Notes: a model not told the origin generated them from the letters alone. Shown: positions 33,824 to 43,348, counted from the first letter of the stretch. The stretch is 64,000 nucleotides of DNA from Caballeronia hypogeia (GCF_001544875.2 NZ_FCOA02000028.1:25760-89759); one strand, 5' to 3'. Numbers and translations are program-made.

Positions 33824-34255
33824 ATGCGCGCCTTCGCCTCCCTCGCTGTTCTTGCTGTGCCGATGCTCCTCGCCGGGTGCAACACGCCGCCCATTCCGCC
33901 GGGCAAGTCCGTCGATATTTCCACCGCGTTGCAGAACGTGCTGGAAGGATTCTGCGATTTCAAGAAAACTCAGGCCGAACACAGACAGGACTACGGTGTC
34001 GCGATCGACGCGGTTACCGTGGAGCTCGATCTGACCGTCGACGGCGCGCAGAATCCGCCCGTGGCCGTGGCGCCCGACATCAAATTCATCCCGACGGTCA
34101 GCTACGGGCATGTCATTACGGCGAATACCGGCAGCAGGCTGGTGGTTTCGCTGAAGAACGTGGATGGCGCCGGTGGCGCCGGGTTGCGGTGCGCGTCGCC
34201 CGGGGCGGCGAAAGCGGCGGGCGCGAGTGCGCCGGTTGTGCCGGTTGCGCGGTAG
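33824..34255 (+). CDS. putative lipoprotein of unknown function
   Basis: A 143-residue protein with a clear lipoprotein signal: charged start, hydrophobic VLAVPMLLAGC with lipobox Leu-Ala-Gly-Cys at residues 16-19, then a Pro-rich segment. The mature part has beta strands (AVTVELDLTV, VAVAPDIKFIPTVSYG) and an Ala-rich C-terminus. I do not recognise the family. It stands 97 bp after phaZ and converges on the hybrid kinase gene. Confidence 0.72.
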   Translation: MRAFASLAVLAVPMLLAGCNTPPIPPGKSVDISTALQNVLEGFCDFKKTQAEHRQDYGVAIDAVTVELDLTVDGAQNPPVAVAPDIKFIPTVSYGHVITANTGSRLVVSLKNVDGAGGAGLRCASPGAAKAAGASAPVVPVAR

Positions 34256-34308
34256 GCACGATGCCAATGACGCCCCCCGTCCGTTCGACCTGACCGAGCC
34301 TCGCCCGC

Positions 34309-36828
34309 TTACGTCAGCAACCGTCGCGCTGCCGATAAAACCGCTCGTAACTTCTCGGCGTCTGCTGGCTTGACCAGGTGGCCGTCGAAGGAAGCCGCCA
34401 CGGCCTGCTGCCGGTCGGCCTCCTGGCCGCGACCCGTCAGCGCCACGATCCGCATCGGCGGCTGGGCCGGGAAGTCGCCGCGCAGATGCCGAGCGACGTC
34501 GAACCCGTCCATCCCGGGCATGGCCAGATCAAGGAACACCACGTCTGGCCGGCGCCGCCGCACGCTTTCCAGCGCCTGCGGGCCGCCGTAGACCGCTTCG
34601 GCGTCGTGACCGTCCAGACGCAGCAGTTCGGTCAGCGCATCGGCGCCGTCGCTTCTGTCGTCCACCACGAGCACCCGCAAGGCGCGGCCCGGCGAGGCCG
34701 CCTCGGACTGCGCCGCCGCGCAAAGCTCGCTTGCCGTGGCGACCACCGCCACCGGCAGGCGCACGGCGAACGTGCTGCCCCGGCCCGCTCCCTCGCTCGC
34801 GGCGGTGACGATGCCGCCCTGCATCTCAACCAGTTGCTTCACCAGCGAAAGGCCGATGCCCAGACCGCCCGCCGAATAAGCCTGCTGATCGCGGACCTGC
34901 GTGAAGAGCTCGAAGACGTGCGGCAGGGCTGCGGGCGGGATGCCGATGCCGGTATCGCTCACTTCTATCAGCGCCTGCTCGCCGTCGCGGGCGACGCGCA
35001 CCGTGATGCTGCCGCCGTCGTCCATGTACTTCGTGGCGTTGGACAGCAGGTTGGACACCACCTGCGTCAGGCGCACCCGATCGCCTCGGACGGTCAGCCC
35101 GGAGCCCGCCTCGTCGACGACGGTCAGCCGGTGGTGTTTGCGTTCCACCTCCGGGCGGCAGGCATCGAGCGCCAGGTTCACGACGTCGCGCGGCTTCACG
35201 AGTTCGAGATTCAGCTCGATCTTGCCGGTGCTGATGCGGGCCACGTCGAGCAGGTCGTCCACGAGGTGAACGAGATGCCGCAGCTGGCCGTCGCTGCGGG
35301 CGAACAATTCCTTGGTCAGCGCCACGCTGTCCGGGTGGCTGTTCCCGATCTGGACGTTGTAGACCAGCGGCGCCAGGCCGTTGCGCAGTTCGTGCGCCAG
35401 CACGGCCAGGAACTGGTCCTTGCGGCGGTCGGCTTCATGCAGCGCGGCCTCGGCATGGGCGCGTTCCATGGCCGCCCAGGTCCGTTCGGCGGCCTCCTCC
35501 AGCAGTCCGAGTTCCTCGCGTGTCCACGCCCTGGGTCCCGTGGTCGCGGCCACCAAAGCCCAGACGTAGTTGCGCTCGCCGCGTCGCAACGGAGCCACCA
35601 GCATCGCGCCGATCCGGATCGCGAGCAGCGATTGCCTTTCGAGGTCCGAGAGCGCCGGATCGCTCGCGACATCCGGATAGAAGACCGACTGTGTCTCCAT
35701 CCGGGAGACAGAGTCGGGAAAGTCCCTCAGGCGATATTCGCCCTCCACCGACGGCAGGTCGGCGCGCCGGTATTCGAACTCGGCCCAGCATTTCTCGGCG
35801 TCGCGCGACAGGCGGACGATATAGCAACGGTCCACGCCCAACTGCTCGCCGACCAGGCGGGTGGTGACGCAGCCGATGACGTGCGCCTCCCGCTCGATGC
35901 GCAGCGCATCACTCAGCTTCAGCAGGAAGGATTGCCGCTCCTCCCGCTCGCGCAGGACCTGATCGGCTTGGATGCGCTGCGTGATGTCGCTGCCCGCCCC
36001 GAACCATTCCGTGATCTCGCCATCGGGCCCCAGCAGCGGCACGGCGCGCGAGAGTACCCAGCCCACGCCACCGTGGGCCAGGCGGACCCGATGCTCCAGC
36101 TCGAACAGCGACTTGGTGCGGATGGCCGCCTCTATGGTTCGGCGCACCGCGGGCAGGTCCTCGTCGGGAATGTATTTTTCGACCCAGTCCTCGATGGGCG
36201 CCGCCGTGTTGGCAAGCGTTTGATTGTCGAGCTGAAACATCAGCCGCCAGTCTGGGCTCATACGGTAGATCGAGTTGCCGCCTGCGGTGACCAGCGCGCG
36301 GAACCGGGCCTCGTTCAGTTGCAACCGGGCATTGGCGACGTCGCGCTCGCGCTCGGCCTGCTCGGCCCGGTGCTTCGCTGTCGCGTCCACCGTGACGTTC
36401 AGCAGCCCGGCGACCGCGCCCGACTCGTCTCGCATCGGCGAATACGAGAAGTTCCACCACGTGTCCTCGGCATAGCCATGGCGGGTCATGACCAGCGGCA
36501 TGTCGTCGAATCTCACCGTCTCACCGGCGAAAACCTGCTTCACCAGCGGCTCGATGTCCTGCCAGATGTCGGGCCACGCTTTGCGAAAGGGGATGCCGAG
36601 CGCGCGTGGATGATGGTCTCCCAGCATCGGGGCGTAGGCATCGTTGTAGATGACGATCTTCTCCGGTCCCCATGCCAGTTGCATGGCGTGGCCCGACGCC
36701 AGGATCAGGTCGACGGCGCTCCTCAGGCTGTAAGGCCACTCCTCGATGGGGCCGAGCGAGGTCGCCGTCCAGTCGCACGCCCGAATGAGGCGAGACATCT
36801 CGCCGCTGCCGCGTGGCCAATCCGTCAT
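34309..36828 (-). CDS. hybrid sensor histidine kinase (PAS-PAS-GAF-HisKA-HATPase-REC)
   Basis: About 839 residues, soluble. In order: a PAS-like region (about 20-135), a second PAS (about 165-290), a GAF domain (about 310-470), a HisKA helix with phospho-acceptor His in LAVLAHELRNGLAPL, an ATPase with SDTGIGIPPAALPHVFELF and GLGIGLSLVKQLVEMQGG, and a C-terminal receiver with Asp in DVVFLDLAMPGMDG. The H-box has Gly where Pro is usual. Start 36828 is preferred over 36879: AGGAG lies about ten bases upstream. No response-regulator partner adjoins, so output is by its own receiver or an unlinked partner. PAS/GAF input suggests a cytosolic signal, possibly redox, ligand or light. Confidence 0.87.
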   Translation of the reverse strand: MTDWPRGSGEMSRLIRACDWTATSLGPIEEWPYSLRSAVDLILASGHAMQLAWGPEKIVIYNDAYAPMLGDHHPRALGIPFRKAWPDIWQDIEPLVKQVFAGETVRFDDMPLVMTRHGYAEDTWWNFSYSPMRDESGAVAGLLNVTVDATAKHRAEQAERERDVANARLQLNEARFRALVTAGGNSIYRMSPDWRLMFQLDNQTLANTAAPIEDWVEKYIPDEDLPAVRRTIEAAIRTKSLFELEHRVRLAHGGVGWVLSRAVPLLGPDGEITEWFGAGSDITQRIQADQVLREREERQSFLLKLSDALRIEREAHVIGCVTTRLVGEQLGVDRCYIVRLSRDAEKCWAEFEYRRADLPSVEGEYRLRDFPDSVSRMETQSVFYPDVASDPALSDLERQSLLAIRIGAMLVAPLRRGERNYVWALVAATTGPRAWTREELGLLEEAAERTWAAMERAHAEAALHEADRRKDQFLAVLAHELRNGLAPLVYNVQIGNSHPDSVALTKELFARSDGQLRHLVHLVDDLLDVARISTGKIELNLELVKPRDVVNLALDACRPEVERKHHRLTVVDEAGSGLTVRGDRVRLTQVVSNLLSNATKYMDDGGSITVRVARDGEQALIEVSDTGIGIPPAALPHVFELFTQVRDQQAYSAGGLGIGLSLVKQLVEMQGGIVTAASEGAGRGSTFAVRLPVAVVATASELCAAAQSEAASPGRALRVLVVDDRSDGADALTELLRLDGHDAEAVYGGPQALESVRRRRPDVVFLDLAMPGMDGFDVARHLRGDFPAQPPMRIVALTGRGQEADRQQAVAASFDGHLVKPADAEKLRAVLSAARRLLT

Positions 36829-37397
36829 GAAGGTGATGCTCCTGCAGGGAAGCGCCAGCGATGGATTCGTGGCGCGCACCCTCGACGAGGGGCCTAAGCG
36901 TTCAATCTTACGGATGGTTCAATCGGGCGCAAGTACGGCGGCGTCGTTCACCCGGCGTGAGCGCTTCAGGCTGAATCGCCTTTGTACGTAAAGGGTGCCT
37001 TCGCGGACACGCGCGTCACTCGATATCGCAGTGGCAGTGCGGCTTTCGGCCGAGGCATACGACTCGCCTGAACCGGTCGTGCGCGTCATTCAGGAATCCG
37101 ATCCGGATAATCGACGTTCGAGGCCATTGACAGAGAAATTCGTCTGCGTGCTGGCGCTCGGTGAACGGCTAGGGCTCCGCTCGATCCTGCTGCCGGGGAT
37201 GCTCGCGTTTGGCGCGAAACTCGGTTGTCGCGTGGATGAGCAATCCGGTCATGCGGTTTGTTGCGCAAGTATCGCGGGAGTGCCGCTGTTCAGCGGCGGG
37301 GCGATGCGTCTCGGCAGTGACGCGATTCGGATATTTAAGCAGCCTGTGACGGCGAACCCTTCGTCAGGACGCCGCTTTTCGGGAATGGAATCGTATC
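36829..37397. other. gene-poor stretch between kinase and tRNA
   Basis: About 570 bp where no frame has a ribosome site plus convincing protein. One plus-strand frame from 36995 is open but passes through the tRNA and into the outer-membrane factor gene on the other strand, so it is judged spurious. Reduced G+C and irregular codon use suggest non-coding DNA or decayed sequence beside a tRNA, a usual site of past integration; no direct repeat of the tRNA end was found. Confidence 0.45.
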
Positions 37398-37482
37398 TGG
37401 TGCCCAGGGCGGGACTCGAACCCGCACGCCTCTCGGCGCTACCCCCTCAAGATAGTGCGTCTACCAATTCCGCCACCTGGGC
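37398..37482 (-). tRNA. tRNA-Leu (anticodon GAG)
   Basis: Read on the minus strand: acceptor GCCCAGG pairs with CCTGGGC, D-arm GCGGAATTGGTAGACGC, anticodon stem CTATC/GGTAG with loop TTGAGGG giving anticodon GAG, a long variable arm typical of leucine tRNA, T-arm with GGTTCGAGTCC, discriminator A and encoded CCA at 37400-37398. Decodes CUC/CUU. Confidence 0.95.
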
Positions 37483-37543
37483 AAGGGGACCGAATTGTAG
37501 CGGGAAAATCCGGAAATGCGAAGCGGCGAGATTCGCTCGTTCT

Positions 37544-39052
37544 TCAGGGCGCGCGCGCCACCGACACCGCCTCGCCCGCCACATTCCAACCCAAGCCCAG
37601 ACTCTTCTGCAGCCCGACGAAGTCCTTCAGCAATTCGGCCTGCGCGGCCACCACATCCTGCTGCGCGGCGAACTGCGTGCGCTGCGCGTCGAGCAGATCG
37701 ATGAGCGTCGAAACTCCCGCCGTGTACCGTTGCCGCACGAGCGTAGCCGATCGTTCCGCGGACGCCTGCACCTGCTGCAGCCGCACCACATGCTCGCGCT
37801 GATTGCCGTAACGCGAGAGCGACGAGTTCGCATCCTTCAACGCGGCGAGCACGGTTTTCTCGTAGCGCGCCTCGGCTTCGTCGCGCGAGGCTTTCGCCGC
37901 ATCCACGTTCGCGGCCGTGCGGCCGAAGTCGAACAGGTTCCATTGCAGATACGGCACGGCGACCCACGAGAAATTCTGCTTGCGCAACAGATGACTCGGC
38001 TCCGACGCGGAAAAGCCGATATCGCCCAGCAAGGTCACCTTCGGAAAATAGTCGGCGATATGCTCGCCGATCTGCGCATTGCTCGACGCGAGACGCCGTT
38101 CGGCCGCGCGGATATCCGGACGTTGCTGCAGCATCGTCGCCGGATCGCCGATCGCAACCGAAGACGGCAACGCGGGCAACGGCGCACGCGCGCCGAGTTC
38201 GGCATCGAGCGCGCCGGGCGCGCGGCCCGTCAGCACGGCGAGCTGATCCAGCGAATCGGTGATCTGCGACTGCAGCGGCACGAGCGTCGCGCGCGTGGTG
38301 CCGACCTGCGTCGTAAGCCGTTCGACATCCACTTCCGCCGCCGTGCCGCGCGCGCGGCGCTGCTCGGTCAGCGTGAGCATCTGCTGCTGATACTCGGCCG
38401 TGCGCTCGGCGAGCGCGAGCCGTTGCTGCTGATCGCGCAAGTCGATGTACGCCGACGCCACTTCCGCCGCGAGCGACACCTGCGCATCGGAGAGATCGGC
38501 TTGCACGGCGTCGGCTTCGTCGGATGCGGCTTCGATCGCGCGGCGCGTGCCGCCGAAGAGGTCGATTTCCCAGGAGGCGTCGAAGCCCACGGTGTAGAAG
38601 TCGACGGGACCGCGCCCGCTCGATCCCGACCCGCCCTGATCCCCCGACGACGAGCCGAAAATCGATGTATCCGGCGAGCGCATGCGCAACGCCGCCGCCG
38701 AGCCCGAGACTTTCGGCAATTCGTTGGCGCGCTGCCCGCGCAGTTGGGAGCGCGACTGACGCAGCCGGGCCTGCGCCATCTTCAGATCGGGATTATGGGC
38801 GAGCGCGGCGTCGATCAGCGAGTTCAGCTGCGCATCGTCGAGCGCCTGCCACCACGCGGCGGGGGAATGCGTCGCCACCACGCCTTGCGCCGGCGTGCGC
38901 ACGAACGCGCCGCTTTTCGCGGCTTCAGGCGCGACTTCCGGCGCGCCGTGATAGTCGGGGCCGACCGTGCACGCGGCGAGCGTGAAGGCGGCGAGCGCGG
39001 TGAGCGGAAAGAGGCGGGTGAAGCGGGAAGGGAACATCGTCGGACGATTCAT
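37544..39052 (-). CDS. outer-membrane efflux lipoprotein (NodT/OprM family)
   Basis: A 502-residue TolC-like outer-membrane channel with lipoprotein signal (LAAFTLAACTVGPDY; lipobox Cys28) and two repeats of the long alpha-helical/beta-strand module, for example AYIDLRDQQQRLALAERT and AEAELLKDFVGLQKSLGLGWN. It is the last gene of an operon with a DHA2-type MFS pump and a membrane fusion protein, so it forms the outer-membrane exit of a tripartite drug pump. It starts 4 bp downstream of the pump gene's stop. Confidence 0.92.
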   Translation of the reverse strand: MNRPTMFPSRFTRLFPLTALAAFTLAACTVGPDYHGAPEVAPEAAKSGAFVRTPAQGVVATHSPAAWWQALDDAQLNSLIDAALAHNPDLKMAQARLRQSRSQLRGQRANELPKVSGSAAALRMRSPDTSIFGSSSGDQGGSGSSGRGPVDFYTVGFDASWEIDLFGGTRRAIEAASDEADAVQADLSDAQVSLAAEVASAYIDLRDQQQRLALAERTAEYQQQMLTLTEQRRARGTAAEVDVERLTTQVGTTRATLVPLQSQITDSLDQLAVLTGRAPGALDAELGARAPLPALPSSVAIGDPATMLQQRPDIRAAERRLASSNAQIGEHIADYFPKVTLLGDIGFSASEPSHLLRKQNFSWVAVPYLQWNLFDFGRTAANVDAAKASRDEAEARYEKTVLAALKDANSSLSRYGNQREHVVRLQQVQASAERSATLVRQRYTAGVSTLIDLLDAQRTQFAAQQDVVAAQAELLKDFVGLQKSLGLGWNVAGEAVSVARAP

Positions 39053-39056
39053 GGCA

Positions 39057-40622
39057 TCAGTGGCCGGCGGAGGACATGTCGCCGGATTGGGCGCGCGGCG
39101 TCTTGAGCAGAAGCGCGAGCGGAAGGCATGCGAGCAGCGCGATCGCGAGCACGTAAAAGGTTTCGGAGTAAGTCATGACGATGGCCTGCTGGCCGATCTG
39201 CATCGACAACTGGCCGAGCGCCTGCATCTTCGCGTGGGCCATGTCGCCGCCTTGCGCGAAGAAATTCGCGGCGCTCGCGGCCATGCGTTCCTGCCCGATC
39301 ACGGAATTCGCGCTGAGCGATTCGCGGATCGACGCCGTGTGGAAGTCGTTGCGCCGGTCGATGACGGTGCCGAGAATCGCAAGGCCGACCGAGCCGCCGA
39401 GATTGCGCGCCATGTTGTAGAGGCCGGCCGCATCGCCGGATTCCTCGCGCGAAACCGCCGCCATCGACGCCTGATTGAGCGGCATCATGGCGAGCATCTG
39501 GCCGAAGCCGCGCAGGATCTGCGACCAGAAGAAGTCGTGCCCGACGCTCTGCGCGGTGAGCGATATGTCGAGCAGGCAGCTCGCCGCGAAGAACAGCAGC
39601 CCCGTGATGACGAGCACGCGAAAATCCATCTTGCCGAGCAGACGCGGCAGCACCGGCATGATGAGAAACGCGGGCACGCCGGACACGAGCATGATCGCGC
39701 CGGACTGCAGCGCGTTATAGCCCGCGACGATGCTCAGGAACTGCGGCAGCAGGAAAGACACGCAATAGAGCCCCGCGCCGACCGCGAACACGATCAGAAT
39801 GACGCTCGCATAACGCGGATTGCGCAGGAGCGAGAGCCGCACGATCGGTTTCTTCGCGACGAACTGCGAGATCGCGATCAGCAGAAAGCCGAAAGCCGTG
39901 ACGCAGGTGAGCATCACGATCTCGCCCGATTCGAACCATTGATTGCGCTGGCCTTCTTCGAGCACGACCGTGAGCGAGGAGAGACCGATGGCGAGCCCCG
40001 CAATGCCGATCCAGTCGGCCTTGAAAAACGACTCCCAGTGCGATTCCTCCGCCGGCAGCCCGCTGACGAGCAGCGCGACGAGCGCGAAGCCAACCGGCAC
40101 GTTGACGAAGAAGCACCATGACCACGAGATGTTTTCCGCGAGCCAGCCGCCGAGCACTGGCCCGAGCAAAGGACCCAACAGCACGATCAGCCCGAAGATG
40201 GTCATGCCCACGGGCATCTGCTCGCGCGGCAGCCGCGTGCGGATGATGGTCTGCGCGGTGGGAATCATCGCGCCGCCGGTGAAGCCCTGGCCGATGCGGC
40301 CCGCGACCATCATCGGCAGCGAGGTGGAGAGGCCGCACATGACCGAGAACAGCGTGAAGAGCACCGCGTTGCCGAGCAGGAAATTGCGCAGGCCGAACAC
40401 GCGCGTGAGCCACGCGGCGAGCGGGATCATCACGATTTCCGACATCAGGTAGCCGGTGGAAATCCACGTGCCTTCCGTGCCGGTCGCGCCGATCTCGCCC
40501 TGGATCTGCGGCAGCGCGGAGTTGGTGATGGAAATGTCGAGCGTCGCCATCAGCGCGCCGAGCGCGCCCGCCGTGACCGCGATCCAGTCGGTCGCGCTCG
40601 CGCGTGCGTGCCGCTCAGTCAT
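39057..40622 (-). CDS. emrB: DHA2 family multidrug MFS transporter (EmrB type)
   Basis: A 521-residue proton-driven exporter with fourteen membrane segments. Motifs include LDISITNSALPQIQGEIG in the first helix (motif D1) and GRIGQGFTGGAMIPTAQTII. It works with the membrane fusion protein encoded just upstream (8-bp overlap) and the outer-membrane lipoprotein downstream to expel hydrophobic toxins. Specific substrates unknown. Regulated with the whole operon by the adjacent TetR repressor, judging by the palindromes at 41861-41908. Confidence 0.92.
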   Translation of the reverse strand: MTERHARASATDWIAVTAGALGALMATLDISITNSALPQIQGEIGATGTEGTWISTGYLMSEIVMIPLAAWLTRVFGLRNFLLGNAVLFTLFSVMCGLSTSLPMMVAGRIGQGFTGGAMIPTAQTIIRTRLPREQMPVGMTIFGLIVLLGPLLGPVLGGWLAENISWSWCFFVNVPVGFALVALLVSGLPAEESHWESFFKADWIGIAGLAIGLSSLTVVLEEGQRNQWFESGEIVMLTCVTAFGFLLIAISQFVAKKPIVRLSLLRNPRYASVILIVFAVGAGLYCVSFLLPQFLSIVAGYNALQSGAIMLVSGVPAFLIMPVLPRLLGKMDFRVLVITGLLFFAASCLLDISLTAQSVGHDFFWSQILRGFGQMLAMMPLNQASMAAVSREESGDAAGLYNMARNLGGSVGLAILGTVIDRRNDFHTASIRESLSANSVIGQERMAASAANFFAQGGDMAHAKMQALGQLSMQIGQQAIVMTYSETFYVLAIALLACLPLALLLKTPRAQSGDMSSAGH

Positions 40623-41742
40623 GGCGGTTTTCCGCGGCGATGCGACGGCTCTCGTCGGTGGCGGATTTCGTGTCGACGTCGACCGTCACGGAAAGACCCG
40701 GCAGCAGCACCTTGCGCGTCTCCGGACCTGTATCCACGCGAATGCGTACCGGCACGCGCTGCACGATCTTGGTGAAGTTGCCGGTGGCGTTCTCGGGCGG
40801 CAGCAAGGCGAACTGCGCGCCGGTGCCGGGCGCGAAACTTTCCACGACGCCATGCAGGTCCGTGCCCTTGAGCGCGTCGACATGCAGCGTCGCCGGCTGG
40901 CCGATACGCATGCGGCCGACCTGCGTCTCCTTGAAGTTCGCCTCCAGATAGAGCGATTCGACCGGCACGACCGTCATGAGACGCGTGCCGGGCTGCACAT
41001 ACTGCCCCACGCGCACGGTGCGGTCGCCGACGCGCCCCGCGACCGGGCTGACCAAGGTGGTGTCGTTGAGATCGAGCTTCGACTGGTTCAGTTGCGCCTG
41101 CGCCGCTTCGACTTGCGCGCGCGCCTGGGCGATCTGCGCTTCGGTCGCGCCGATCTGCGTCGATGCCGAACGCGCCGCCGCGAGGTTCGCGGCTAGCGTG
41201 GCGCGCGCCTGATCGCGCGTGGACACGAGGCTCGCGAGACGCTCGGCGGTCTCCGCGCCGGTCGCGACCAGCGGACGATAACGCGTGACGTCGTCCTCCG
41301 CGTGCGCGAGACTCACGCGCGATACTTCGGCCTGGGCCTTCGCCTGATCGGCGTTAGCGTGCTGCTGCTTCAACTCGGCTTCGGCGCGCTGAATGTCGGC
41401 GGCGCGGGCGTCGAGCGTGGCCTTTGCCTGATCGAGCGATGCCTGGTACTGGCGCGTATCGAGGCGCGCGAGCGGCGCACCTGCCGCGACGGTCTGATTG
41501 TCCTCGACGAGCACTTCCGTGATATAGCCGCTCACTTTCGGCGCGATGGTGACGCTGTCGGCTTGCAGATAAGCGTCGTCGGTGGTTTCGATGAAGCGGC
41601 CGACGGTCCACCAGCGCGCGCCCCACGCCGCGCCCGCGATGACCGCGATAATGCCGAGCGCGATCAGCAGGCGCTTGCGCGACGGTTTGCCTTGGGCCGC
41701 GTCGACGGGCTTGCCGCCGTGCGTGGGCGCAGTGACTGACAT
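40615..41742 (-). CDS. emrA: HlyD-family membrane fusion protein (EmrA type)
   Basis: A 375-residue periplasmic adaptor: short cytoplasmic start, one membrane helix (LLIALGIIAVIAGAAWGARWW, about residues 25-45), a lipoyl half-motif TIAPKVSGYITEVLVEDNQTV, a coiled-coil hairpin (AKATLDARAADIQRAEAE to AQAQVEAAQAQLNQS) and a beta-barrel. The start at 41742 has GGAG five bases upstream; the longer frame to 41886 would run through the operators. First gene of the efflux operon. Confidence 0.9.
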   Translation of the reverse strand: MSVTAPTHGGKPVDAAQGKPSRKRLLIALGIIAVIAGAAWGARWWTVGRFIETTDDAYLQADSVTIAPKVSGYITEVLVEDNQTVAAGAPLARLDTRQYQASLDQAKATLDARAADIQRAEAELKQQHANADQAKAQAEVSRVSLAHAEDDVTRYRPLVATGAETAERLASLVSTRDQARATLAANLAAARSASTQIGATEAQIAQARAQVEAAQAQLNQSKLDLNDTTLVSPVAGRVGDRTVRVGQYVQPGTRLMTVVPVESLYLEANFKETQVGRMRIGQPATLHVDALKGTDLHGVVESFAPGTGAQFALLPPENATGNFTKIVQRVPVRIRVDTGPETRKVLLPGLSVTVDVDTKSATDESRRIAAENRHD

Positions 41743-41860
41743 GATTTCTCCGGGATCTTTCGCGCCACCGCGTGCATGCGGTAGCCTTCGATGAATGCGA
41801 GACAGCGAGGGCGCATCGGCTGAAATCCGGATGAAACCAGTCACGCGATGCGCTCGCCAA

Positions 41861-41880
41861 ACTAGACGATGGCGTCTAGT
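41861..41880. promoter_or_regulatory. palindromic operator 1 (TetR site)
   Basis: ACTAGACG and CGTCTAGT pair perfectly around ATGG. It lies in the 191-bp divergent region between emrA and the tetR-family gene. It is the emrA-proximal site, so binding here would repress the efflux operon. Confidence 0.75.
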
Positions 41881-41890
41881 ATGCACGAAT

Positions 41891-41908
41891 CTAGACGCTA
41901 GCGTCTAG
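41891..41908. promoter_or_regulatory. palindromic operator 2 (TetR site), perfect 18-bp palindrome
   Basis: CTAGACGC-TA-GCGTCTAG is a perfect palindrome sharing CTAGACG/CGTCTAG arms with the site 11 bp away. It is 25 bp before the tetR-family start, so it probably mediates autoregulation. Confidence 0.8.
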
Positions 41909-41933
41909 TTTGCCTTTGCTTTGAGGAGACACG

Positions 41934-42599
41934 ATGAAGAAGCCCCGCGCCGGCGGTGAAAGCGAATTGCAAGACCAGGAGCGCGGCAGCACGGCGCGTT
42001 CGCCGCTGCAGGCGCGCGGCCGTGCGCGCATCGAGGCCGTGCTGGACGCGACCGCCGAGCTGATCGTGGAAAAGGGACTGGAAGGCGTGACCATGCACGG
42101 CGTCGCGCGGCGCGCCCAGACGCCGATCGGCTCGATGTATCACTTCTTTCCCGATCGCGACAGCCTGCTCGCCGCGTTGTGGGATCGTCACGCGGCCGCG
42201 CTGCAGGAACTGGAGGACGAGCTTGCGCTGATCGACAGCGAAACGTGGCGTTCGCTGTCGGCGGAAGCGGTGATCGATCGCATCATGTCGCCGCACATCG
42301 AATATTTCGACCGCAAGACGGATTTACTGATCCTGATGTCGGTCATGCCGCACGACGAAGCGAAGAAGAAGCGCAAGTCCAGCATGATGCGCAAGGTGAT
42401 CGACGCGCGCATGCCCGGCGTGAAAGCGTCCGAGCGCGAGCTCTACGTGGACATGCTCCATGCGCTCGCGAGCGGCGCGCTCGCGGTGAAGCTGCGTCCC
42501 GCAATGGGCGACGTGCAACTGGCACGACGCTATCTGCGGGAAGTGAAGCGCGCGCTGGCGGCGTATCTCGCGGCCGTCGAGGAGGCGATTCTCAAATGA
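41934..42599 (+). CDS. TetR-family transcriptional repressor of the efflux operon
   Basis: A 221-residue TetR regulator: N-terminal helix-turn-helix about residues 25-70 (RIEAVLDATAELIVEKGLEGVTMHGVARRAQTPIGSMYHFFPDR), then a helical ligand-binding domain. GAGGAG lies before the ATG at 41934. It is divergent from emrA with two matching palindromes between them, so it should repress the pump operon and itself and be released by pump substrates. Confidence 0.9.
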   Translation: MKKPRAGGESELQDQERGSTARSPLQARGRARIEAVLDATAELIVEKGLEGVTMHGVARRAQTPIGSMYHFFPDRDSLLAALWDRHAAALQELEDELALIDSETWRSLSAEAVIDRIMSPHIEYFDRKTDLLILMSVMPHDEAKKKRKSSMMRKVIDARMPGVKASERELYVDMLHALASGALAVKLRPAMGDVQLARRYLREVKRALAAYLAAVEEAILK

Positions 42600-42814
42600 G
42601 CGTGCTCCTAACAAGGAACCGTGTTATTCGACGTTCCAATTTTCTGTTCTTCTGATCGTCTTGTCTCTGCGAACAGGCGCTTGTCTGAATCCGCCATTTC
42701 GGTCGGATATGTGTGGTCGTATCGAAGTTGAAGGCTTTGCCGCCTAGACTCTGATTGCCGGCTACGGGTCCCCTTTCCCGAGTCCTGCTCGCTGGCATTC
42801 ATGAGGAGGTCGCC

Positions 42815-43138
42815 ATGAAGACATTCGTTATCGCGGTCGCTGCCGCGTCGGCGCTCGCAGTGCCGCTTTCCGCGTTCTGTCAGGCGGATGGATCGATGAC
42901 GCGCGCTCAGGTGCGCGCCGAGCTGCAACAACTCGAAAAGGTCGGTTATGACCCGGCCACGGGCGACGATCCGCACTATCCGGCCGACATCCAGGCAGCG
43001 GAAGCGCGCTTGTCGGCGCAGAGCGGCAACACCGCGTATGGCGGCGTGACATCGGGCGCATCGGCCTCCGGTTCCCGTACCGTCGTTCGCCCCGCGACGA
43101 ACGAGGAGATGAAGCAGCTCTATTTCGGGGGGCAGTAA
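42815..43138 (+). CDS. DUF4148 secreted small protein
   Basis: A 107-residue protein with a signal peptide (IAVAAASALAVPLSAFCQA, cleavage near residue 24) and the DUF4148 motif SMTRAQVRAELQQLEKVGYDPATGDDPHYPADIQAAEARL. DUF4148 proteins are abundant in Burkholderia relatives; their role is unknown. The AGGAGG ribosome site is perfect, so expression may be high. It stands alone; the 215 bp before it hold no gene I can support. Confidence 0.85.
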   Translation: MKTFVIAVAAASALAVPLSAFCQADGSMTRAQVRAELQQLEKVGYDPATGDDPHYPADIQAAEARLSAQSGNTAYGGVTSGASASGSRTVVRPATNEEMKQLYFGGQ

Positions 43139-43309
43139 GTGTTTTAGTGGTTCGCGCAGTGCCTTAGTGAACGCGGCGCGGGCGAGTTCCCGCGCCATGC
43201 CTGCTCGAATGCAGGCGAACATGTGCGCCGCAGACTCCTGGGTCTCCGGCGCACGTTCGTATCTGAACCCTTCGTCGTGGACATGGACCGGGCGCACGAG
43301 CGCTCTATT

Positions 43310-43348
43310 TCGCCTTTCATCGATGAAAGGCGATTCGGCATCCGAATC
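43310..43348. repeat. tandem palindromes: 24-bp perfect palindrome overlapped by a 7-bp hairpin
   Basis: Bases 43310-43333 form a perfect 24-bp palindrome centred on ATCGAT (arm TCGCCTTTCATC). Its last two bases begin a second inverted repeat, GATTCGG-CAT-CCGAATC at 43332-43348. A further 10-bp palindrome TCAAGCTTGA lies at 43386-43395. They fill the 343-bp gap between the DUF4148 gene and the next gene and may be operators or an RNA structure. No gene is supported in 43139-43481. Confidence 0.55.

Noticed and set aside
34378..36897. 839-codon frame opposite the hybrid kinase
   Set aside because: Antisense of an unambiguous kinase; no domain or start signal.
36995..39106. 703-codon plus-strand frame across the tRNA and the outer-membrane factor
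   Set aside because: It runs through a tRNA and the antisense of a NodT-family gene, so it cannot be a protein gene as a whole; the first part has no ribosome site.
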